Source: Alisma plantago-aquatica (taxonomy: Eukaryota; Streptophyta; Magnoliopsida; Alismatales; Alismataceae). Taken from it: 64,000 bases of DNA. A program made the position numbers and the translations under genes. The notes beneath the pieces are model-generated. The model saw only the letters and a program-made list of their open reading frames with translations. It was not told where the DNA came from and did no database searches. Of the stretch, positions 10,565-21,494 are shown piece after piece (the first letter of the stretch is position 1; every line of letters begins with the position of its first letter). The stretch is from assembly GCA_963693085.1 (NCBI GenBank), contig OY856409.1:1335831915-1335895914 (forward strand), read 5' to 3'.

Positions 10565-11977
10565 TTGAACTACAAAAGGAAAATATGCAATTTTAGTCCA
10601 AAACTCATTTTGACTTTTTTGATTGATTTGAAAGTTTGATGATATAATTAGGCCTTTAATTAATTATCGCTCCCACTATTTTACTTCAAATTGATAGCCC
10701 TCGCCATCAATTCGGAAGATTGCAGCATACGACCTTCTAGTGGGCAAGATCCTGAAATCCTCTAAGTCATGAGTCAGCTTTGGCTGATCGCCCACAACTT
10801 AGATCTCTCAGGTAGGCAATTCTTTCCAATTGCATCATATGAAACTCTTGTTGAATGAACATGCGCAACACCTTGCCATGAACATTCCTTTCCTCTGGGC
10901 CTAGACGCTCTAAGAATCACTAGTTAAGTCTAACCCAAAAGTCGACACGGTAAACATGCACCCTGCTTTGGCAGAACCTACATGTCTACCCTTCACACTT
11001 CCACTAGATAGATGGCGGCGTAACCTACGCTTGGTCGATCGAGCTTTTCATGTGTGCCGCTAATGGAAGGCATATAAGACTTAATATTTTAATGAGGGAT
11101 TTGGTTTTATATACATATACATATCCAATCACCACAATACATAGTATGTATCATATACATGCTATATCCCACAGAATACATGCACAAACAATAAAAGCGA
11201 TGATTTTGGCCATCCTAATGTGATTCCTCGAGCCAAGAGGAATCACAGTCATCTAGGTCTACATCACATGCAACATGTATAAGATGAACTCTATGCTTTG
11301 CCTTTGGAGTAGATCAATTCATCACATGAACGACTTCCTCAGTCCGGCCCGGTCGTCTGGGTGCCACCAACCAATCGGTTGGCTCCTCCAACCGATCGGT
11401 TCGCCTGGTCATCATGCATCTTGTCATGTCTGCCACCCGATCATCTCGCTCCTCGATCGGTCATCAACTGATCGGTTCACTCCTTGAACCGACCATCTGG
11501 AATGTCAACTGATCGGTTCATGCCTTGAACCGATCGTTTCAGCTGTTGTCTTGATGTCCGCCGGTCTTCGTCATAACAGGAAATAAAATCTATCCTATTA
11601 TTACATTGCTTAAAAGAAGAAACCCCGAGTTACATTCGGGGGGATCAAAGGTAGGAAAGAATCTCGAATTATTTCGAGTTACATCAGGAATAAGAGAGGG
11701 AAGATCGGTGCACAGACCGAGATGCAAGAAAATACAAACAACCACACACAGATAGGGGTTTATAGGCCATAATCATGCTACACATCCACCACAAAACTCA
11801 TTTAAGGGCGACGCGTATCAAGTGCATTAATAATACATATCATATATGTAATTGAGATTTGTGGATTTAGGATTGGACATGCATAAAGCCAATATTATTC
11901 GCATCACATGCAATAAATAAAGGCGACAAACCAAAATCGATCATATCGATATTCCTAAAATATAGAGCAGTTGACGT
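10565..11977 (-). other. Untranslated leader of copia-1
   Basis: About 1.4 kb lies between PBS and gag start. Parts match the leader of copia-3 on the plus strand: TGCCAAAGCAGGGTGCAT versus 29280-29305, and the AAAGCTGACT stretch versus 29458-29475, so the two elements belong to one lineage. A 21-bp-phased array lies at 11365-11552. No coding region is seen. Confidence 0.65.
11365..11552. repeat. Third 21-bp-phased AACCGATCGGTT-type array, in the leader
   Basis: ATCGGTT-like cores start at 11374, 11395, 11456, 11471, 11492, 11512 and 11533, with steps of 20-21 bases at both ends and an irregular middle. The full palindrome AACCGATCGGTT is at 11390-11401. This lies outside the LTR, about 1 kb downstream of the expected transcription start. 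Confidence 0.8.
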
Positions 11978-11990
11978 GGCTCTGATACCA
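11978..11990 (-). promoter_or_regulatory. Primer binding site of copia-1 (tRNA-iMet type)
   Basis: GGCTCTGATACCA is a perfect complement of the plant tRNA-iMet PBS. One base separates it from the 5' LTR at 11992. Confidence 0.9.
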
Positions 11991-12543
11991 CTGTTGGGTT
12001 TTAGGGGAGGCAGAGAAGGCCGCGAAAACAAAAAATTTCTCCCCCAAACCCATACCGAGGAAACATGTCAATGTCTATATAATAGGAAAGGATGGTTTGT
12101 GGAATCATACCTTGTATCGAGGCTTGCTCGGCGACAATACCTCGCGCAATGTGCGGTCTTCAACTCCGGTCTTGGATGGCGTCTGTGCAGCTCCTGGTCG
12201 CACCGGGACTGACAACTTCTCCTCCTACCGGACTATTGGATGACAGTTGTCCTCTTGAGCGGCAGTGTCCTCCCGCCTCTGTAGTAGTCCACATGGACCA
12301 CCTGGAACTCCACACTCCTTGTCCCACAAGGAAGTGGAAGGAGTCACACCCTCCTATTGACGTACTAGTCGCCAACACACTCTCCTGCCTCCAGTTGCAA
12401 CTGCAGTTGTCCTTCCCTTGTTGTACCTCCCTTTGCGGGAAGCACTTGCTCGGGCTCTCTCTCGGTTACCAAAACCAGAGAGAACGACAAGTTGTAGAGC
12501 AACTGGTTGCACTGAGCTATCCTTTGAGAAGCCCCCACTACCC

Positions 12544-12553
12544 CTATATATAG
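12544..12553 (-). promoter_or_regulatory. TATA box of copia-1 5' LTR
   Basis: CTATATATAG read on the minus strand. This is the likely promoter of the element; R/U5 and the leader lie at lower coordinates. Confidence 0.65.
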
Positions 12554-12639
12554 GAGGGCCATGGGTCAGGTTTCTCTATCCAGGGCAATACGGGACTAAA
12601 CGCAGGAGTAGAAGGGTTTGAGATTTTCCACAAAAAGCA

Positions 12640-13045
12640 ATCGGTTCGCAACCTGAAATGATCGGTTCATAGCTGAACCGATCGGTTCGGCCATTTAGCC
12701 GATCGGTTGGACCTGAGCCGACCATTTGGGGCACTCCAACCAATCGGTAGGTGCCCTGAACCGATCGGTTCATGGTCCTAATCCGGCTCAAAAAGACTTT
12801 CCTTGTTTCTTTCCCAATTGGTATCGAATACCAATATTATTCCCAATCGAATTGGGCAATTTGAAACCAAAAGAAAATTCATGCCGACATGACTTTCCCA
12901 ACTGGTCGGTTGCACCAATTAAGCCGATCGGTTCAACCCTTGAACCGGTCGTTTCAACCTAGTCATGAGACGATCGGTTGGACACTCCAGCCGACCGGTT
13001 CAGCAACCTCAGCCGACCAGTTCAACACTTGAGTCGATTGGTTGG
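12640..13045. repeat. 21-bp-phased AACCGATCGGTT-type array (5' LTR)
   Basis: Same arrangement as 5788-6206: two clusters of about seven ATCGGTT-like cores at roughly 21-base steps, flanking two perfect CGA-centred dyads. Several CG sites have become CA or TG compared with the other LTR. Confidence 0.85.
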
Positions 13046-14234
13046 GAGCACAGGTTGGGCAAAATCAATCAATTGTGATTTCAATCAATCTAATACTCCA
13101 ATCAATATGTCCAACACCTTGAACCATATGATATTGAGCCATTGACTGATTGAATGTTTGATTGAACTACTAAACTCCTTTAGTAATCAATCTAAACGTT
13201 GCTTGTAGACAAAACTCCTCTTCCAGGTTAAATCCTATGTGTGTGACCCTGCAGGTCCATTTCACATTGGCAGTGACAGTCCATAACATTTATGACTTCA
13301 CAAGCAAAGAGTGGTGCCTAGTCACACATCATTGCTACCCAAGTGAAAGTAGAAAGTTGGATAACAACTTTCATCCTACAATCCATGAATGGTGTTACAG
13401 TGAATGTATAATTCCTTTGTCACTGATATCCTGAATGAACTCAAGGCATGGAACAGTCATCCTGTCAACGTTCATTCACTTTCTTGATCTCAGAGTAGAT
13501 TGAAGGAGATATGTATGACATCAATATCACATACTGATTCACACATGCGTGCGCACGCCTATCTCAATCCTACTCATCAAGTGGCCTTGGATATCAAACT
13601 CCCTCAGGAGGGACAAATCCCATATCTATCACTCACCCCTCAAAAGCCCCATGTGTCAAAGCCACCCAATCATCACCTTTATAACAACCCATGTTTCAGG
13701 ACTGCGTTTGATGATGTCAAAGTGTGCCCAATGACATGTGTTGAGTGTAGTGATTTCAGGTCTAAGAATCACACTCACCACCATCACTGTGAGTACTGAC
13801 TGTGACTACCATGTCATGATTCCATGTGTCAAACTCACGGTGGGTCTGTCTAGTACACTTGTTCTCTAACAAGTACCTATGTGTTTGGTTTGATATCTCT
13901 ATATCATGACTAATGAGATTCTGTCATCAACCAACATCACAATCTAGTCTTATGTGTCATTGCTGTCTATCTACCTTCCACAATGACATCCGACTAGGGA
14001 CATAACAAGAATGTACAAACTCTTAACATCTGTATGATCTCATCGTTCAGGTCATGAACCTGAAGGCATACGTCATTGAGTACTTTCATTCTCTAGACAT
14101 TCAATCTGTTCTATCACTATCTCATATGACTGAACCAGAAAGAATTGGAAGCTTGCCTTTGATGTTTATCAAATCAATCTTAATGTATCCCACCAATCAT
14201 CCCATGATTGGCTCTCAGGGCATGCATACCAACA

Positions 14235-14239
14235 TAGGC
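14235..14239. repeat. Target site duplication, right (TAGGC)
   Basis: Matches TAGGC at 5135-5139 and adjoins the LTR end CCAACA at 14234. Confidence 0.85.
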
Positions 14240-15249
14240 AACATGATAAAGTAATTGAAAATATTTTCAAGTACAAAAGGTATGAAACCATTCAACATAT
14301 GAAATGGGAGTGACGTCACTCATAATTAACAAAAATATTATTTTAGTAATCAATAATGGAGAAATAATTGGACAACAATTGGAATTCCGATGAGTAACTC
14401 AAATAGTGAATATTTGTCCAATAAGTCATGTTTCCCTCCTTGAAACACATTATATATGCTAGTCCAGTCAAAGCCACCATGCTTATAAATTATGATCATA
14501 GATATATATTGTTTTCATCCTAGTTTTGAACACAAGATGGCATGTTAGGGGTTTTCATCTTATTAAGTGAACATATGACCTAGTTAATATCTATTTTAGT
14601 CTTTTGATCCAATAGTCACATCAATCTAAATGTGTCTTGGTTCCATAGATGTGTGGGTAACAATATGTCTTCCACTAATTTATATCTTGTAATTTATTCT
14701 TTCTATATTATGTAAATTAAGTTTAGTCAACTCGGGTCAAGTATGTAGCCCACATTAGGTATATCGTATAAAATATCTAATTGAGTGAATCTAGGGTTTA
14801 AGTCTCACACAACTCATTTTTGAAGCAAAGGTAACTCATATTTTACATGTGGGTAAACTAATATGTATATATTGTCATACTTTATTCTAGTACTAGCAAT
14901 CATATTGTACATACTCTTCTATCATATAACATTTTATTCAAAGTACCAAAAATATATACACATCTACAATTTTAAACATTATAGAATGAATGAAATTAAT
15001 ATTTATGATCTACTCCATTAAACTGTGGTAAAATTACATAATTTTCTATGTATTAGTTCAGTGTTGAATATATGTATAAATATATGGTAACGATCAGTGA
15101 TGTTGATAAAATGATATAGGTTTTTATAGTAACTAATAAATATATCATGATTTCCATGATTATCATCTCAAACTATTCATTGATTTTCTAGTAATAAGAT
15201 TGTTGTGGCCCTATTTTAGGGCTTCGTCTTATGCAATTTTGCTCTTTAA
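14240..15249 (-). repeat. LTR of LARD-like family, copy b (right part)
   Basis: This is the continuation expected after removing copia-1. It is AT-rich and non-coding. A CCCTATTTTAGG stretch at 15211 resembles one in copy a at 1212. Similarity to copy a is weak here, so assignment rests mainly on continuity. Confidence 0.4.
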
Positions 15250-15250
15250 T
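15237..15250. repeat. 14-bp target site duplication, left
   Basis: TTTTGCTCTTTAAT occurs here and at 17169-17182. Long duplications of this kind arise from target-primed reverse transcription of LINE-type retroposons. Confidence 0.7.
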
Positions 15251-17168
15251 AAAGGTCCGTCTGGTTGTGTGCAGAACCAACCCGACCCTATAGTTTGAAA
15301 ACAGGAAATGAAAATCTATTAGCTTGAACTGCAACCGTTTTGTTTGGTTGTGCGGAAATGTGACTCATGGGTTGGTTTGTTTTTATTTGGTTAGTTGTAG
15401 TTTGTGTTCAGATGCCATGGAGATTAATGAGAGAAAAAAGCACAGCGAGAATGACAGGGAACGAATGGTGCGCACGTTCAACTATTCAATACAAAATATA
15501 GTAGGTAGTAGCAGGTTGCTGCATGACGGAGAGGTTGGGAACTGGAACCGCGCCCCATTCGGGCACAGTTCATTTTCCTACTTTTTCACTTGCGGCAAAA
15601 TGCTAGTTGAATTGGAACACACACTGTTGGTTGCATCAACGCAGAACCAAACAATTGTAGTTGAAAATCATGTGCAGTTGGAATTCATTGAACTCATTTT
15701 CCTCCCAACCAAACTAGGCCTAAGTGTAAAAGATCGGAAGGCTCTGCCTTCTCTCTAGGGCATCCATTATGCCTTCTCTCTAGAACCCCAGTGGCTACCA
15801 CTGGGGGGAGGGAGTGCTGCTTCGGCACCTTCCTCCCCCTGGCTCCCATCATCTACGGTGTGGTCCTGAAGCCAATCATGGTCCCGGAGAAAAGGAAAGT
15901 TTGAAGTCGGATGCAATCGTTTAGGGAAGATCACAGCCTAGGAGAGAAGGAGACGTGATGTGTAGCTTGAAGCCAGGTCTGGTTCATTGGCAGTAGCATC
16001 AACTTTGGTTGACTCCAATCCATTAAGAGGGATGGATGGAGAGGAGTCACTCCCTACTGGACCAGGTTTCCTTGCTAGGCCGCTCTAGCATCGCAGCTGT
16101 CTTTTGTCTTGTTTCCCTTCTTTCCCGAGCCTCAACCTGGCCTCGTCCAGTGCCTCGTCCAGTGCATCCTCGTCCAGTGTCTCGTTTCCCTTCTTTTCTG
16201 GTGCTTCCTCCATTGGTTGATTGATGGGTGAGGAGTTGCGGCGCTCCCTGGCCAGTCCCTACGGCTGTGAGATGGAGCACCCCAAGGTGTTCGGCGATAT
16301 GCCTATGTACAAACAGAGGCATCAGGTCAAAGGATGGAGGCTACCCTCCCATCCTCTCGCTCTGGCATTCCTTTATAGGATAACAGTAGAGAAAATCACC
16401 ATGGGAGAAGAAGAAAAGAGGCTAGCTTTCCCTTCACCTTCTGTGCGATTGTTTGTCTTCTACCTATCTACCTCATCAAGATGCATGGATTCTTATCAGT
16501 GTGTTCAACGGTAGAATATCTTCCTCTATTCTTCTTCCCACTAATTTCAGGAAATGGTTTTATTTCTATGTGTGAGGGAGGAATGTTTGGCAGGTGTTTT
16601 GCTTTTGATTCATCCTGGTCAGTTGTCTTTGGCTTTCTTCACGAATAGATGGCTTGGCAGAGTGAAAGCTGGCTACAACTGGTTTTTCACCCTTCATATG
16701 CTTGTGGTGGTGCTGCTGTGCAAACAATAGCAATCTGAGTATCAAGATGAGCAGTCTGAGTATCAAGTTGGAGCGTTGTTGTTTGGCTTTTCGCTGCTTA
16801 GTAGGATGTGCTCGCACTTCCAGCTGATGACTTGGACCTAGTCTGAGTCATGGTTATCTTAGAGGCCTTGAATTTGTGTGTAGGTGCTAAGATCCTAGAT
16901 TTGTGGGTCTGTTGGGGGGTGGTCCGTCTGTAGTGTCCTTGTTATCATACTTTGTGGGTGGTTTTATGTTATTGAGTGCTTGGCTTTTCTTAAGGCTTCA
17001 TGTCATTAGGTCGAGTTGTTTAGGATCTAAGCCTTATGTATAGTTTTAGGGTTTTTATGTTCTCTTACCCTTGATTACTAGCTTAAGGATTTGTTCTTGT
17101 TGTAATGGGGTACTTTGTGCCCAAAGTTTTGGTAATATAGTAACATGCTTTTTGACTGAACAAATTTT
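15251..17168 (+). mobile_element. LINE-like retroposon with 14-bp TSD
   Basis: 1.9 kb between the TTTTGCTCTTTAAT duplications. It ends on the plus strand with a non-coding tail (TGTAATGGGGTACTTTGTGC, then GGTAATATAGTAAC and GACTGAACAAA) in the style of plant L1-type 3' ends, with a very short A run. The middle (15770-16520) is more GC-rich than its neighbours and gene-like in composition, but no reverse transcriptase or known domain could be read. Open frames at 16036-16224, 16221-16514 and 16566-16817 match nothing I recognise. It could be a 5'-truncated or internally deleted LINE, or a retroposed transcript. Confidence 0.5.
15253..15720. mobile_element. Tourist/PIF-like MITE, TAA duplication
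   Basis: 468 bp with ends AGGTCCGTCTGGTTG and CCAACCAAACTAGGCC, an imperfect inverted pair of the GGNCNNGTTTGGTTG type seen in plant Tourist/hAT MITEs. TAA flanks both sides (15250-15252, 15721-15723), as in PIF/Harbinger insertions. The 144-codon frame 15324-15758 crosses the MITE end and is unlikely to be a gene. Confidence 0.5.
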
Positions 17169-17182
17169 TTTTGCTCTTTAAT
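17169..17182. repeat. 14-bp target site duplication, right
   Basis: TTTTGCTCTTTAAT, identical to 15237-15250, preceded by a short T run. Confidence 0.7.
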
Positions 17183-18519
17183 CATACCTAAATATGATAG
17201 AATGCATGTTATTTCCCTCAATAAGAATATTATTTTTAAATGCACTTATAATGGTTATTTTCCTCTTTAAGTACTTAAACCATGCATTGGATGGAAGGGA
17301 GATTGACAGGAGGATGATCCTAGGGTTTCTACACCCTTGGATGATCCCTAGCCCCAACCTACCCCATGTGATCAAGAATTCATCCAAAGCAAAGATAATC
17401 ATGAAGACTTTGGAGTTGAATTGCACATCAGAAACCTCAAAATGGCATGTGGTACATGAATGTGGCCATCGTATAATGTGCCAAATCGTAGGGAAAATCC
17501 AAGGAATTGAACTGCTACAACAAGCTATCCACCACGGTCGTGTCTAGCAAAATGGTTGTGGTTTGCAAGATCCACCACAACCATGTCAGACAAAACGGTC
17601 ATGGTGTGGATCTTTCAAGACTAACAGAATTGAAGAAATAGTCAAGTCCTCCTCCCTACAAAATGACTATAGCACCTACCATGGTCGTACCACCACCTAC
17701 CCACCATGATTGTTCTACCCGACTACCCAAAACCCCAAAAGTACCTGACCATTTCACCCATTCCACATCATTCGTTCCACTCCACCGCAACTATCATCCA
17801 TCCCATACACTACAATCATGGTGGCCAGCTGTCCTAGTTCACTTTTTCCATTGATTTTCCTACTCTAACCCCACTAAACCCTATGCTTCCCAAGACACTA
17901 ATATAACTTGGTGGCGGTTGGGAGAAAGGGTCAGTTCTTATTGCCATCTACCTTATAATTGGTTGAGCAACCTACTCTCTCCACCTAATCCCACTCCATT
18001 TCCACCATCTTCCACCTCAAAACCCTAGGTCACTTCCACCCAACATTTCTATGATTGAAGGAATTTCTACAGCTAGAGGTAAAGAAGGAATAGTCTTCAC
18101 CAAGCTTCCATGGAGTTATTCACTTGTACTTCTTCTTCTTTCTCCCATTTTTGTTCTATGAGTAGATAAGCCCCCTAGTGGGTTGTTTGGGGTTGAAAAT
18201 GTGACTTTGATACAATGTTTGTGGATATGATATGTAAACCCCATTTGCTAATGATTGTCTTCTACTTATATCTCATTTCTCATGGATTACTTTGTGGTTT
18301 GTTCTTGAAAACACCTAGGTTATAGGGGAAATGGCTTATACGTAGATATTTTGGGATTTTATCCTAGGTCCAACTAGTGGATCCCTATCTAGATACCCAT
18401 ATTCAAACATACCTATCCACTCTCCTACTCTTACGTGTGAGATCTAAGAAGCTATCTTGGAGACACTTAGTGAGATTGTAATGGAGCTGCTTAAAGGCTA
18501 GATGGGAGGTGACATAAGG
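17183..18519. other. Unassigned LTR-like DNA with a GGTCGTG/CCACAACC motif cluster
   Basis: No gene is seen. From 17530 to 17700 the motif CCACNACGGTCGTG and its complement GGTTGTGG recur (17532, 17554, 17570, 17597, 17680). This recalls the short-motif arrays in the LTRs of copia-1 and the Tekay-like element. CCCTAG/AAACCCTA words are frequent. A frame at 17194-17547 has no recognisable product. Confidence 0.35.
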
Positions 18520-19440
18520 TGTAATACCCTCACCTACACCCTTCATTACTACCCTTTACCCCCAATTGCCCCGAGTGCTTCCATCCTCAAAACCTGGACT
18601 TGTTGGATCTTAGTTGAATTCCTCCTAAACCATAATCAAATGTGATAGTGACTAGTTTCCCTATACACACCCTATTCCATCCATGGCCAATTAGGAGTTA
18701 GGGAAATTCTCTAACATGTAACTTGATTGTTTGGTTAGACAACCAACATGAATTAGTAATGTTTGCATATTATGACCCCCAACCTAGGTGATAGTCACAT
18801 TAACCCAAATGGCCCCCACATCCATTAATTGCTTGAAACCCTAATTACTCTCTTGCTTAACTATTTCTTACTTAGTTAACCTCTTTGCTTGCTTAATAAA
18901 TCACTTGAGATGTTATTTCTTGTTCAATCTTGATAGAGTATTTACGATTAGTTCTTCATCTTTTGTGCTTTCTTTAGCTGGTCATTTTCTAGTTTAGTCT
19001 TTTCCTTGTTCTTTTGCCTATATTTCTAGTGTAGTGTCTCTTTTGCTTAGTTAATACAGTTTCCATCTCTATTTTGATCGTTAGGATTTCTTTGTTAGTT
19101 TAGTCTCTATTTTTATCTCTTCCTTTCTTGCCTTAGCATAATTGCTCCTTTCTTGCTTAGTTTACTTTCTTTGTCAACTAGTCCTAAATTGTCTAGGGTT
19201 AAAGTAGGTTTGCTTCTTGCCTTTTGTTACTTTCTTGCTCACACTAGTGTAACTCTCAAAACCAAGATCAAACCCTAGAAACCTCGACTATGCATTAGGA
19301 ACCTATATCAAGTGAACTAAGCTCTAGTGCCCCCTCTCTCCCTTGGGTTCAACCCCAAATTTCCATTGTCTATTACACTCCCGAGCATGTGCACTTGTGG
19401 ATTTGTTTACTAGTGTGTCCAAATAGGGTTGTATAAATAT
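18520..19440 (+). repeat. Possible LTR start (TGTAATACCC) with PPT-like tract
   Basis: GATGGGAGGTGACATAAGG at 18501-18519 is followed by TGTAATACCCTCACC, the usual join of a gypsy PPT and LTR. A matching second copy is not present in the window, so the extent is a guess. Confidence 0.3.
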
Positions 19441-20074
19441 CAAAAGACTCAGGTGTGTGTGCCTAAGTCACATCTAGCCAATTCAATAGGCTAAGGGTAC
19501 CCGTGGATGCATTAAATATATAGTCCTAATGAAATGTAGTGACTACCTACAATTGATAATAATACATTATGATTAATTATGTAAGCATGCACCATAGACC
19601 TAATTCACTAGTACTCCAAATAACTAATATGCATCTTATCTTAATGGAACGTATATTACATCTTATCATTCCAACTAGTATAACAACATATGTAATAGAT
19701 TGCCTAATATGATTTATTAAGTTGACCCATTGTAGATCCTAATATTAATGTTAGCATCTAGATGTCATCTACTATACCATTTTGTTATTATCTAAATTTT
19801 TATTAATTAGAAAATAGAAGTGTTCACTAAATTTGTGAGGTGCATATATTGGTATACTACTACATACATTTACATGTAGTAATACATGGTTAGTCAACTA
19901 AGTACTCTATTGACTATTATGATTATTATTATTATCCATTTTAACTTACTTATTATCTTAAGATAATCCCATATTCAAAGTTAACAATGAGGTTTACCTG
20001 ATGTGGGTCACTTGAAGTGATCTCATGTTATCCCTCTCCAATGAACTTGTATTCCCCTACACTAGCCTAGAGAT
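19441..20074. other. Unassigned AT-rich DNA
   Basis: No coding trace, RNA gene or clear repeat was recognised. It may be the continuation of the LARD-family LTR that is clear from 20075. Confidence 0.3.
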
Positions 20075-21489
20075 GAAACCATGTGGTGACTATCCTCAAA
20101 GAGAAGATAATGGACCTCCTAATTTTTCGTATCATTGTAGATACAACTTCGATTCAATAGTGACATGTGTTGACTTTCTTCATTATTATTATTCTGGTGG
20201 TCTAGATGGATGTCTGATGATGTCTAAGTGGAGAACATTTTTTAAAAAAATATTCCTATTGAATATAATAGAGGCATACATTCAGTAGGCGGCCACAATA
20301 GTTAGAGTTGAAGATGGTTACTACGAGGTTCAGGTATGTCAGATCATTAGTTGGTATCATGTTATGGAGATCACTGATCAGTAAAAATATTTTGGGTTGT
20401 GGTAGATTGATTAGGATGTGGCAGTGGGATGAGGAGATTTTCATTTTCATTACCTGAATAACTCATCCATCTCACGTTGCTCTTTGTAGATTTTGGCACT
20501 TCAGACCAAAACTCAATGTTGAGAAAGAAGTTCATGTGTGGTCCTTATACAGGTTGTTCTTGAGATAAGAGGGTGATTCTGTTGACTATGGAATCTTGTG
20601 GAGTTTTCAGGGGTTTATGAACTGAAGCAAGGATGCAAGTTTGTGTTGGAGAAGGTAATCCAAAATTGTTGAAGCTATTGGGTGATTGAGCAATTGCTTG
20701 AGGATTTTTCTGCTCACAGTTAGGGACATATGGATATATTGGGTGAGTCATCATCTAGGACAAGGACCAAGGAGCAGGTGGAGTTGGGCAAGTAAATCAA
20801 AGCATGACTCAGTCATGAGGAAATGTGATTGTCTATAATGTTTGCAATGTCATTTCTTCATCAACAAGGAAGGTGGCAGTGGTGTATTAGGGTTGGGTCC
20901 CAGGTAGAAATGATGTTGGTGAAATTTTTCAAAGTGATGAGGATGGTACTCGATGTACAAGATGATGTTGTGCATGAGTAGGATAGAGTTCTCATAGTTG
21001 TTGACATCTACATAGGAAACATACATGGTTCATCTGAGAAAAATCAATCTTAAATATGATATAATAGTCATAAAGCACTAAATGCAAAAAATCATAAAAG
21101 TTATAAATTATTTCTAATAAGTTTAGTATAAATTCATTTTCTTCCGTTCATTAAATACTTATATGAAGCTAATTACAAAATGTTATCTTTTAATCAACCC
21201 ATATTTCCAACTTAGTTGTAAATTTCAAAAATCCTAATATTAATAACTCTGATTGCTCTAAGATTTTGTATATCGGTTAAATTTCTATTTAGATTATTAA
21301 AAAATTAATACTCTAGTAAGGGTTTAATATTAATATCTTAGTTAATCTTTACAAGTAATTCAATTATTAATAGAAATTCACTAAAAATGCATTTTGGTAT
21401 GATTCCAAGGCCAATAATCCATAATCTCATATAATTATTCAAATTTTGGTTCTATTTGAAGTGAAATAATCAAAATGTATAAAATATTA
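20075..21489 (-). repeat. LARD-family LTR fragment, copy e
   Basis: Colinear with 1370-2560 of copy a. Shared phrases include GACTATCCTC.(A/T)AGAGAA, AGACCAAAACTC, TTGACTATGGAAT and GATTGGTTTGATTCCAA-like sequence near the end. It is broken at about 21490 by the LTR of copia-2. Its small open frames are not shared with copy a and are not genes. Confidence 0.7.
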
Positions 21490-21494
21490 GATAC

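Larger units (their letters stand above)
5140..14234 (-). mobile_element. Complete Ty1/copia LTR retrotransposon (copia-1)
   Basis: This is a 9.1-kb minus-strand element: 3' LTR 5140-7332, PPT 7333-7346, pol remnant, gag 9710-10564, long leader, PBS 11978-11990, 5' LTR 11992-14234, and TAGGC duplications on both sides. The gag carries a CCHC knuckle (CHHCQKPGHWKRNC) and the RNase H remnant is copia-like. The space between gag and RT is far too short for protease and integrase, so those were lost. The LTRs differ at about 6% in the first 350 bases compared by eye, mostly by transitions. It is inserted into LTR copy b of the LARD-like family. Confidence 0.88.
11992..14234 (-). repeat. 5' LTR of copia-1
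   Basis: 2243 bp, TGTTGGGTTTTAGGGG to ..GCATACCAACA, direct repeat of 5140-7332 and flanked outside by TAGGC. The TATA box is at 12544-12553. The phased array is at 12640-13045, with AACCGATCGGTT at 12676-12687 and 12759-12770, and the two CGA-centred dyads at 12817-12835 and 12842-12856. Many differences from the left LTR are C/T or G/A changes at CG sites. Confidence 0.92.

Noticed and set aside
12092..12553. 153-codon open frame
   Set aside because: It is the plus-strand shadow of the R/U5 part of the copia-1 LTR; the partner LTR has the same region broken in this frame.
15324..15758. 144-codon open frame, the second longest in the window
   Set aside because: It lies almost wholly within the MITE and reads out across the MITE end; no domain, no signal and no homolog recognised.
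16036..16817. Possible host gene exon in the GC-rich part of the retroposon
   Set aside because: Three short overlapping frames on both strands, none with a recognisable domain, no splice layout; kept only as an open question in the retroposon finding.
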